Shown one piece after another: positions 51,643-59,700 of a stretch of 64,000 bases of DNA. Numbering within the stretch: position 1 is the stretch's first letter; every line of letters starts with the position of its first letter. The notes under the pieces are model-generated. The model had not been told where the DNA came from and ran no database searches. It worked only from the letters and a program-made list of their open reading frames with translations. A program made the position numbers and the translations under genes. The DNA is from UBA1723 sp045641625 (GTDB lineage: Bacteria; Bacteroidota; Bacteroidia; Bacteroidales; Paludibacteraceae), in NCBI GenBank assembly GCA_045641625.1, contig JAZUHH010000003.1, forward strand, positions 54,817 through 118,816, written 5' to 3'.

Positions 51643-52695
51643 TCATTTCATGTTTCTCGCCTTGCAGATGTTCTCGTATGCCTGGTTGATGATCTTCGAG
51701 TTCTCTGTGGCGCTTCGTACAGCCTCGTCACCGGATGCCGAGAATCGGTCAGGATGCCACTTGCGTATCATCTGCTTCCATGCTGTCCTTACCTCGTCGT
51801 CGGTAGCTGACGAATTTATGCCGAGAGTCTGGTAGTCGATCTCGGTAGCGGATGGGGTGTAGGTCCTTGTGTCGCTCTGCCTGTTGCTTTGGTTGTCGCT
51901 CTGCCTGTTGCTGTTGCTTTCGCTCCCTCTGCTTCTGTTTGAGAATCGGTAGTCGGTCTGCACCCATGTCTTCTTTCCGTTCTTGTCACGCTGCCAGTAT
52001 CCCATTCCGTACTGGTTGAAGTCGTGGGTTGAGTACTCTTTGAACTTCTCCCTGGTCTGCAGTGGTGTGTCGTCGTTGTTGACCTTGGTGTCTCCAAAAT
52101 CTCCCTTGGCTTTCCTTCGCTTGAAGATTGCAAGGGTCGAGATGTATTGGGAGTAGTTCATTCCCAGCTTGCTGGACAGTCTCTGGAGCAGAGCCACTTC
52201 GGGTTCGCTGAACTCTCCGTCGGCAAACGCCACAGCCATAGCCTCCATGATGACGCTTTCGCTGTCGAAGTTCGGGTCGTTCTTGAGCAACTCGGCAAGG
52301 CTATTGATGCCCATGTTGTTGAAACTCCCAAGGTACTCCCTGAAGGTTGAGAGGGCTTTCTTCTGATCCTTTGGGGTCTCAAAGTACCTTCGTATTGTGT
52401 CCTTCACCTGTTCAAGCTCGCACACCATCTGCTTGCCGTTGGCGTTCATCACCAGGGCAAGAAGTTTAAGGATATTGTCGTTGTATCTGACCGATTTTTC
52501 CTTGACTCCTTCTATATATCCCGAGATGATTATAAAGTAGATTACGCAGAAAATCATCACGATTGGTGCCAGTATAAGGGCAAAGTCCCCGGTTCCGAAA
52601 TTCATGGACAAATATATGCAGACAAATCCTGCTGCTATGCCGATTTTACATACTATATCTAGTTTTTTTACCTCGTCGAGTTTATTGCTTCCCAT
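51643..52695 (-). CDS. Array DjlA-like protein, first of the series
   Basis: A 350-residue protein: two membrane helices (~13-32, ~38-58), TerB-like domain (~70-190) with ALVMNANGKQMVCELEQVK and VAFADGEFSEPEVALLQRL, linker with GMGYWQRDKNGKKTWV and Gln/Ser repeats (SNRQSDNQSNRQSDT), and C-terminal J-domain (~282-350) with DYQTLGINSSATDDEV and RKWHPDRFSAS. It has its own -7 box at 52729-52736. The gap of about 100 bp to the next gene contains another promoter, so the two may be separately controlled. Confidence 0.88.
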   Translation of the reverse strand: MGSNKLDEVKKLDIVCKIGIAAGFVCIYLSMNFGTGDFALILAPIVMIFCVIYFIIISGYIEGVKEKSVRYNDNILKLLALVMNANGKQMVCELEQVKDTIRRYFETPKDQKKALSTFREYLGSFNNMGINSLAELLKNDPNFDSESVIMEAMAVAFADGEFSEPEVALLQRLSSKLGMNYSQYISTLAIFKRRKAKGDFGDTKVNNDDTPLQTREKFKEYSTHDFNQYGMGYWQRDKNGKKTWVQTDYRFSNRSRGSESNSNRQSDNQSNRQSDTRTYTPSATEIDYQTLGINSSATDDEVRTAWKQMIRKWHPDRFSASGDEAVRSATENSKIINQAYENICKARNMK

Positions 52696-52728
52696 GTTTA
52701 TTCTTTGCTGTTCTCATACATTGCTAAG

Positions 52729-52736
52729 CAAAGATA
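52729..52736 (-). promoter_or_regulatory. -7 box of the first J-domain array gene
   Basis: TATCTTTG on the minus strand matches TAnnTTTG, 33 bp before the ATG at 52695. Confidence 0.6.
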
Positions 52737-52899
52737 TACAAAAAAGTTGGTTTTCTATGTCATAGTCTTGATGATTTTAAGTTGCAGGTCAAAATGGTCC
52801 GGTTTCTAAGTTTCTTGTTTGTTAATCTCTGTTTATCTTTGGGTGCAAAGTTAATGCTATTATTTGGAATATGCAAGAAAATCGGAAATTATTTTTCAA

Positions 52900-53480
52900 A
52901 GATATTGCTGAACAGTGCGTTGTGTCCTCCGTTTCCGTTCCGTTCGTGTGCAGGTGCGGAAGGAAGGTGGAGTCAGTTTCCGCGTTCCTTCCGTCCAGTC
53001 ATCCTCTCGTCACTTCCAGAGGGTTGAACATGACTGTCGAGCCGGAGTGATTTCGGTCAGTGAGGGTAGTGTCCGGGTGACTTTCAGAAGGGTGAATTTT
53101 CAGGCTTGATTCATGACAGAAAATTCCACTTGAAACTACTCTCAAAAAAATGTGTGGAAGATGCGGAAGGAAGCTCCTTCCACCCTCCAACTTAGGTATA
53201 TATTTATATATACCTAAAAGTGCGGAAGCAGTACCTTTCTGCACTTTGTGGAAGGAAGGTGGAAATTACTTCCGGAAGACATGTGGAAGCAATGTGTTTT
53301 CCAAGTGTGAAATTCACCACTTTTCATGACCGTCCTTCCGCTTCCGTTCCATGCCGGAAAGTGTGGTGTTGTGGATAACTTTCCGTGCAAAAATTTTGTG
53401 GAACGGAAAGTTTTTTGTAATTTTGTATTGTGATCGGCATTGAGGGTGTGTGTCGGTTTTTTCAAGTTTATGTACTAGGT
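52900..53480. repeat. Non-coding region with iterated GGAAGG-type motifs and hairpins
   Basis: Part of an 800-bp stretch without a credible gene. Copies of GCGGAAGGAAGG or GTGGAAGGAAGG occur near 52956, 53163 and 53248, with reverse-strand copies near 52985 and 53330. One unit forms an inverted repeat (GGAAGGA, AGC, TCCTTCC near 53166-53182). The stretch also holds a perfect 11-bp palindromic hairpin at 53192-53217. It resembles protein-binding or element-end DNA, but I cannot name the element. Confidence 0.55.
53192..53217. repeat. Perfect AT-rich hairpin
   Basis: An 11-bp stem (53192-53202 with 53207-53217) and a TTTA loop in the middle of the GGAAGG-rich region. Not followed by a T run, so it is unlikely to be a standard terminator. 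Confidence 0.7.
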
Positions 53481-53493
53481 TATTGGTTTGGTT

Positions 53494-53781
53494 ATGTTAG
53501 ACGTGCAGGAATGGGTTGAATGGGTGCGAGAGTTCGTGCTTTCCTGGGTTGCCGGTTATTGGCTTTCGGAGCCTGTGAACGCAACCATTTTCTTTGTGTG
53601 GCTGTTCGTGGCGGTGATTTCGACCGTGCAGATCCGCAAGGTGAACAAGAGAAAGAGCAAGGGCAAGGTTTTCTATGGCAACGAGATAGAGAACGCAAGG
53701 TTCTTTCGCATGATAAGGATTTGGGCGACTGTCCTGCTTGTTGTGGACTTGGCATGGACAATCCACATGTATGTCGGCTGA
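53494..53781 (+). CDS. Small two-helix membrane protein
   Basis: A 95-residue protein with two predicted membrane helices (ATIFFVWLFVAVISTVQI and ATVLLVVDLAWTIHMYV) and a basic loop between them (RKVNKRKSKGK). The ATG at 53494 is used; a TTG two codons earlier is possible. No family recognised. It is the first of three small membrane-protein genes on the plus strand, divergent from the J-domain array. Confidence 0.65.
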   Translation: MLDVQEWVEWVREFVLSWVAGYWLSEPVNATIFFVWLFVAVISTVQIRKVNKRKSKGKVFYGNEIENARFFRMIRIWATVLLVVDLAWTIHMYVG

Positions 53782-53810
53782 ACCTTGGTGCCGGGACTTG
53801 AGTGATAATA

Positions 53811-54053
53811 ATGTATATATGTTGTATGGGATTTGAACTGTTGGCGAGCGTTGCCGAGCCGTATTATCCGGACTTGTCGAAAATGTATGTCAGGGAGCTG
53901 TTCTACCTGGTCTTTGCGATTTACGGCATAGTCTATTTCATAGCCAAGAGAAAGGGCGGTACAGGACCCTGGGAGACTGCCTCGAGAGTCGTCGGAGCTG
54001 TGCTTGTGCTCGGACTGCTTGCCGTGGTCTTTGTGAGCATGTTCGGAATTTAG
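53811..54053 (+). CDS. Small membrane protein
   Basis: An 80-residue protein with two likely helices (LFYLVFAIYGIVYFIA and VVGAVLVLGLLAVVFVSMF) separated by KRKGGTGPWETAS. Alternative starts exist at GTG 53802 and ATG 53826. It follows the previous gene by about 30 bp. Function unknown. Confidence 0.6.
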   Translation: MYICCMGFELLASVAEPYYPDLSKMYVRELFYLVFAIYGIVYFIAKRKGGTGPWETASRVVGAVLVLGLLAVVFVSMFGI

Positions 54054-54179
54054 ACGTGTGGACTTCCGTGTCCTCTCTGCCTGTGTCATAATTCAGAGCC
54101 AAATAATCCGTCTTGGGCGATATTTTTGCAAAAAATTGCATTTTTGTTCGAAAAAATATGTTATTTGTTTGAGAATTGC

Positions 54180-54187
54180 TATCTTTG
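54180..54187 (+). promoter_or_regulatory. -7 box before the small membrane gene and beta-helix gene
   Basis: TATCTTTG matches TAnnTTTG, 84 bp before the ATG at 54272. Confidence 0.55.
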
Positions 54188-54271
54188 CACCGCTATTTGC
54201 TTATACTGCGTTTATGCAGATAATGCAGTAAAAAAGGTTTATCTTATTTGGGAAATAGAATAGATTAGTAT

Positions 54272-54496
54272 ATGAATGAGTTTTTTGTTGGAGTAGGAAT
54301 TCTTGTTGCATTCAGCTGCTTGTGCATTTTAGTGATAACAAGATCCTTGAGCAAGAGAAAGGCTGACGAGGTTATCCGCGGTAATATGGATATAGTGGGC
54401 AGAATTGACAAGTCCATTAGGCTTGTTGTCACTCTGGGTGTGCTTTTGACCCTGTTGGCGTGTACCTGCATGTTCCTTGTATTTACTGTAGAGTAG
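54272..54496 (+). CDS. Small two-helix membrane protein upstream of the beta-helix gene
   Basis: A 74-residue protein with helices GVGILVAFSCLCILVIT and LVVTLGVLLTLLACTCMFLVF separated by a charged loop (SKRKADEVIRGN). It ends 13 bp before the apparent start of the beta-helix gene, so co-expression is likely. No family recognised. Confidence 0.65.
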   Translation: MNEFFVGVGILVAFSCLCILVITRSLSKRKADEVIRGNMDIVGRIDKSIRLVVTLGVLLTLLACTCMFLVFTVE

Positions 54497-54509
54497 TAAA
54501 TCCCAAGGA

Positions 54510-56228
54510 TTGGCAAAGTTAGTCAGATACATATTCCTTTTCTGCATGCTGATGCAGTGCGGCTTGTGCTTCTCGAAGGACAGGAGGGGCATTGTCCATG
54601 TCAGAAAAGGAACGGATGTGTCTCTGCTCAAGAAACCTAACACAATCTACGTTTTTGAACACGACCACCATATAGACAACAACTGGGTGGTCCCGAACAA
54701 CTGCACGCTTGAATTTCGCGGCGGTACAATCTCAGGCGGACTGATATACGGAAGCGGAACGAACATAGTCTCCGACTCCGCAAGGTTTGTTATCGGAAGC
54801 ATAGTAAAGGGTTCGTGGAGCGTATCCGGATGGATGCCGGAGTGGTTTAAGCCCGACACGAGCGAGTATTGGAACACGGCTCTGCAGAAGTGCATGGACT
54901 TGTCCGGATCTACGGGCAGACCCGTTGTGCTGACCGGAGACCTCTATATGCTCGACAACTATGAGCGAACAGCTCCGACAAAGGCGAATCCGGAGCCGGA
55001 CTGCTACAACTCACTGCTCAACATCTGCAGTGGAATGACAATCATCTCAAGGAACAATTCAAGGGTCAAGGTTAAGCCTCTGCCCATGCATGCCGGCAGA
55101 TACTACACCGCTGTGTTCGGACACAGGTACGAGGGTTGCAACGACTATCCCTCGACCAAGACTCTGAAGGACATAACCTTTGACGGAATAACCATCGACA
55201 ACTATGACGACAGCCTGGCAGAGGCTCCGTCCGCACCGATAATCAACAAATACTGCATCTACGGATACAATGTGAGCAACCTTACCGTGCAGAACTGCAG
55301 CCTCTACTGCAGCGGCTCTAACTGCCTGTTCATGGATGTCGCATACAAGAGGGGAGGAGTGAGGTCCTATGAAGGTATAGCAGAGAACTGCGTCATCAGG
55401 AACAACTATTTCCGTATCAAGGAGAAGCAGTACCCGTATGACCTTTCTGCCCTTTTCGTGGCCATAGAGAACACGGAAATACATGACAACGTGATCGAAC
55501 ACCACTATCGCGACGAGGCTCGTGACAGATGGGGATGCGCAGGCATAGAGATCCATGCGGGCAGCTTCAAGGTGTTCAACAACAAGGTCATAGGCTTCCA
55601 TAACGGAATAAACGACTGCAACTATGTGGGTCCTACGAAGGGCATACACGACATATACGGCAACGAGTTCGACGACTGCAGTGCTCCGCTTGCGCTGTGG
55701 AGCTACGGCTCTCCCAAGATGTTCTCTGCGCTGAACGGCGTATCATTCCACGACAACGTATGCAGGCAGTGCAGACAGCCGGTCAGGTCCAACGCCACGG
55801 ATCAGGGCATGAAGGATATCAAGGTCTATAATAACACGTTCTATTGCGAGACAGTAAGGGGTGGGGCAGTCTCGTTCAGCAAGATAGAGAACGGACTGGA
55901 TATTTCTTTCTCCGGAAACACGTTCTATCACGCAAACCCGACTCCGTTCTTCGAGTTCCAGGCACAGTCCGGCAAGAGCCATTACGAAAAGAGCCATATC
56001 GAGGTCAGGGGCAATGTGTTCATTGACAGCTTCGAGGACACTTCTTCGGGCTATTCGTTCTTCTACTTCGTGCCAAGAAACGCTGACACCCGGCTTGAGG
56101 TGCATGGCAACGAGTTCAGGGTTCCGGAGAGTTTGGCGGATCCGTACTTCTATCGCAAGGACAATACTGCAGTGCAGGTCAAATGGGGTGAAGACAACAC
56201 GGTTTTGAGGGCAAGTACAGGCGAATGA
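54510..56228 (+). CDS. Secreted right-handed beta-helix protein with apparent TTG start
   Basis: A 572-residue exported protein. Only a TTG at 54510 gives a proper signal peptide (AKLVRYIFLFCMLMQCGLCFS); the first in-frame ATG (54546) would leave too short a hydrophobic start, and no ATG lies between the upstream in-frame stop and 54546. Repeated short strands with Asn turns (NCTLEFRGGTISGG, ENCVIRNNYF, NTEIHDNVIEHHY, GIHDIYGNEFDD, VKVYNNTFY-like) are typical of a parallel beta-helix, as in pectate-lyase-like folds. I see no assignable catalytic motif and no T9SS domain. Carbohydrate binding or cleavage is an inference from fold only. Confidence 0.8.
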   Translation: MAKLVRYIFLFCMLMQCGLCFSKDRRGIVHVRKGTDVSLLKKPNTIYVFEHDHHIDNNWVVPNNCTLEFRGGTISGGLIYGSGTNIVSDSARFVIGSIVKGSWSVSGWMPEWFKPDTSEYWNTALQKCMDLSGSTGRPVVLTGDLYMLDNYERTAPTKANPEPDCYNSLLNICSGMTIISRNNSRVKVKPLPMHAGRYYTAVFGHRYEGCNDYPSTKTLKDITFDGITIDNYDDSLAEAPSAPIINKYCIYGYNVSNLTVQNCSLYCSGSNCLFMDVAYKRGGVRSYEGIAENCVIRNNYFRIKEKQYPYDLSALFVAIENTEIHDNVIEHHYRDEARDRWGCAGIEIHAGSFKVFNNKVIGFHNGINDCNYVGPTKGIHDIYGNEFDDCSAPLALWSYGSPKMFSALNGVSFHDNVCRQCRQPVRSNATDQGMKDIKVYNNTFYCETVRGGAVSFSKIENGLDISFSGNTFYHANPTPFFEFQAQSGKSHYEKSHIEVRGNVFIDSFEDTSSGYSFFYFVPRNADTRLEVHGNEFRVPESLADPYFYRKDNTAVQVKWGEDNTVLRASTGE

Positions 56229-56606
56229 CACCTCCCATCCGGTGACTTATGGAGGTCAATAGTACCAAAAATGTTATAAAATGTCTATCTTTTGCCATTT
56301 TTAGTGCCCTTATGCTTTGAAAGTGCGCTCCAAGTTTGTACTTTTGCACCGTTGATACAATACTTTATTCTGATTCGCATATCAAATGGGAAATATGTAG
56401 TGTGATTGTGGGTTTCTGCAGTCATCCCTTGCTGGCGGCGATAGCTATGCCTCCGCTTTATAACTAAAGCAGGTCGTGCTGTCCTGTCCCCTGTAGCTTG
56501 AGCAGTCCGTATAGGCTGTCGTGGTTCAGGTCCGGCAACGGTTCCCGTTCAATTTCTTTACAATGAATTTTTTGTTTATACATAGTTTTTGTAGTTAGGT
56601 TAATTC
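56229..56606. other. Intergenic region with a candidate small RNA gene
   Basis: No reading frame of useful length. A -7 box (TACTTTTG, 56339-56346) and the strong terminator at 56607-56642 bracket about 285 nt with several short hairpins (for example GCTTT...AAAGC near 56455-56475). See the separate candidate RNA entry. Confidence 0.45.
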
Positions 56607-56642
56607 GGGTTAGGGTGCGCTTGGGCGTACTCTAACCCTTTT
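56353..56642 (+). ncRNA. Candidate non-coding RNA
   Basis: The span between a predicted transcription start (about 7 nt after the -7 box at 56339-56346) and a strong intrinsic terminator. It is more GC-rich than neighbouring intergenic DNA and contains no ORF beyond a few codons. It does not match signatures I know for tmRNA, RNase P RNA or SRP RNA. A 6S-like RNA or an orphan regulator is possible. The call rests only on promoter, terminator and absence of coding potential. Confidence 0.35.
56607..56642 (+). terminator. Strong terminator before the giant surface protein gene
   Basis: A 14-bp stem (56607-56620 with 56625-56638, two G-T pairs), TTGG loop and TTTT tail. Confidence 0.85.
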
Positions 56643-56697
56643 GCTTGAAAAAAGGTGGTCTAATGCTCTATTTTGGTACATTTGACACACCCAAAAA

Positions 56698-56729
56698 TTT
56701 GGAAATAAGCAGGATTTTCATTATCTTTG
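56698..56729 (+). promoter_or_regulatory. -33/-7 promoter of the giant surface protein gene
   Basis: TTTG at 56698-56701, a 20-bp spacer and TATCTTTG at 56722-56729. Its position decides the start: the open frame from 56645 lies across the promoter, so the ATG at 56777 is correct. Confidence 0.65.
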
Positions 56730-56776
56730 CTAAAGATTTTGTAAGTGATGTCGAGTGTGTTAAAAAGGTTTATAAT

Positions 56777-59700
56777 ATGAGAAGCATGATAAGGGGATTT
56801 ATATTTGTTTTCATGGCATTATGCAGTGTCATGGGCTTGAACGCACAGTCATGGTCGCTGGTGTGGCGAGAGGACTTTGGTGTGGCTGAGGATACTGTCT
56901 TGAAGGACTTTGCTGATCCGGACAAGAAGGTTGATGGCCATTACTTTGCTTATAATGCTAAGGAGGTTTATGGTTCGGACGGTAAGCCTCATTTGGAATA
57001 TGATCCAGTACCTGACAAGAACAGATGTATTGTTGATGGAACATATGCCATTGCTAATAGCGTAAGATGGTCGTTTATTCGTTATAATGGTGGTCCTGGT
57101 TACTTGACTCCTGGTCGTGACCATACAGGCAACCAGAATGGTGCTATGCTTATCGTGAACTCTGGTGCTGGTATTGACCGTGAAATCTACTCTCAGGATA
57201 TTGTCTTTGACCTTTGTGATGCTAAGAAGTATCGCTTTGGCATTTATACTGCAAGTGTGTGCCACTATGGTTCTATCGATGAGGTGGCAGCTGCCCTTAC
57301 TCTGCAGATATATAACAAGAAGACAGGTAGATTGATTGATGAAAAATTTACTGGTGATATTCCTCTTTGGAAAGGTACATCTGACCCTCATGCTGTGCAA
57401 GACTGGTCTTACTACTATATAGATTTTGTGGCTAATAGTGGTGATGAGTTGGAGCTTAAAGTTATCAATCACAAGCCTTCCGGCGGTGGTAATGACTTTG
57501 TGCTTGATGATATATCCTTGTTCCGCTATGACGAGGATGTAGAGGTTCCCGAGATGAAGATAGAGGAGAGTGCTATTGCTTCTGCAGATGGCGGTAGCTC
57601 TTGTTCGTACGAGGCTCAGTTCTCGGTTGTAAACTCTGTGTATGAGGCATGGAAGAAGATTGACAAGTCTGTATATATCCTATGGCAGAAGTCAAGTGAC
57701 GATGGTCTGACTTGGTCCAATATCACAGATCAAAGCGGTGTGGGTAAGACTAAGCTAAAGATGACTGTTGACGGTACAGAGACTGAGGTGTTCCGTGTTA
57801 TCGTGACTGCAAGCCCTACTGATGCCGAGGCTAAGTCTCAAGCCGAGTATATAGCACTTCATGATGCTCCTCAGAACGGATGTGCATATTACTCTATATC
57901 TAATACTATATCGAGCATTAAGCCTGAACCTAACTGCTCTTACAAGGAGAGCCTAAGAGAATTGTGGAAGGAAGACTTTGGAGTATGCGACACAATGTAT
58001 GCCGGAACTAATGCCGGTGTGGTGTTGACTCCTTATGTGCCTGGTGTAAAAGTGGAAATGAAGCAGAACGGAGAGTATGTTATATGCTCTGTGCCTGACT
58101 CTGCCATATACTATATGTCATGCGATTGGGATGGTGTTAGCAACTGCGTGGCTAAAAAGCAGTTCCTGCCTAATAACAATAACGGAGAGATTAAACCTAA
58201 TGATGTGTCATTCTTCAGACTACCGGAGGTGGGTAATGCATTTGCCTTCATCCGTATGAACAAGAACGACAACAAGACTAATCCGGTATTCTATAAGAAG
58301 ACCATTTCTGTGCCTCTATGCCCATGCAAGACCTTTATGTTCAACGCTTCGATCATGTGCAAGGGTAGTGACTGGGGAACTAGTGTGGTGCCTAAATTAA
58401 CGGTCTATGACAAGTCCGGTACTGAACTTGCAAGCGAGTCCGTAGTTTTGAGATATGAGAAAGTTCTGGGCAAGCAGATGGCTTCTGTGCCTTTCTCTGT
58501 ACCTATTGGTTACACTGGTGACATTACAGTGGAGATAGCTCTTGACTATGAAGGAGTTAAGGTAGGTGGAAACACTTATGCCACAGCGGACTGGCTGGAC
58601 TTCGGACTTGACGACTTGTCCATAACAATATGTGGAGAGGCAATGCCTAAGCCAAAGCTTTGCATAGACGGAGACGAGAGCCTGCAGATGCTGTCGGGAT
58701 TCGAGTGCAATGACGAGACTCCTCACGCAGTAAAGATGTTGGGTATGAACGACGTCTTGAGGGAGTATCCTAACGCAGGCTTTGTATGGCAGTATTCAGA
58801 GGACGATGGCAAGACATGGACAAACATGACAGCTTCTTCATCGTCAATAAACTATGAGGGAGAGCCTGATATTCTCTACAGGGTGGTCATCGGAGAGTCA
58901 AAGGCTGTGGCACAGCAGGTGGCTGACAATGGTGCCCCTACTGACGTTTGTTCTGTGTTCTATATCACCAACGAGGCTGGTTTCAAGTGCAAGGAAGCAG
59001 GTTGCAAAGATGCAATCTTCACTTTAGTGAAGGGTGACGAGGTGTTGACTCTTGACTCGTTGCTATGCGAGAAGCCTGCCGGTGACATAAAAGTCAAGGT
59101 TTACCAGACAAACAAGGCTAACGTGGATGACTTCTACATCGAGGCTATGGATGCGTCAAACAAGTGGGAGCCTGCTTCATTATACTCTCCGAAGCCTGTG
59201 TTTTCCGACGGTGCATGGACTTTGAACTTCGCTCCGAGAAGCGGCAAGTACAAGTTCTATGCGTTGAACGACACCTGCAAGAGCGACAGCTTCTACATCA
59301 ACATAGAAGTAAGGGAGAAGCTTGAGCTTGAGCCTGTAGAAGACATGATTCTGTGCGAGGATGCCATACCTGAGTTCGAGGTTAACCTTTCCAGCGGTAA
59401 GGCTAACAAGCTTGTTCTTTCGATAGAGTCTGACGATAACGAGATTGACTTGGGCGGCTCTGTCCTAACAAGCACATTCAACGTGGATGGCATAAACTTC
59501 ACAGCCAAGGAGCTTAAGTCTCCGAACATCTCGATCGTGGCTACTGACGGGGAATGCAAGTCAGAGCCGATAAAGTTCAAGATCGAGTACGAGGACATTC
59601 CTTCGTTCACTTTGACAGCAGACGATGCAAAGATCTGCAAGGGTAACTCTACATTCCTTAACATTGACAAGAAGGCAGGTACCGCAAGGGGAGTGAACGA

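Noticed and set aside
45040..52695. Prophage or integrative element carrying the J-domain array
   Set aside because: No integrase, portal, terminase, mobilisation gene or flanking tRNA is visible in or beside the array.
52782..53465. Several short frames in the GGAAGG-rich region
   Set aside because: Their products are low-complexity and they lack conserved features; the motif repetition explains the open frames.
56229..56642. tmRNA, RNase P RNA or SRP RNA
   Set aside because: Their recognisable conserved sequences are not present; only an unspecific RNA candidate is kept.
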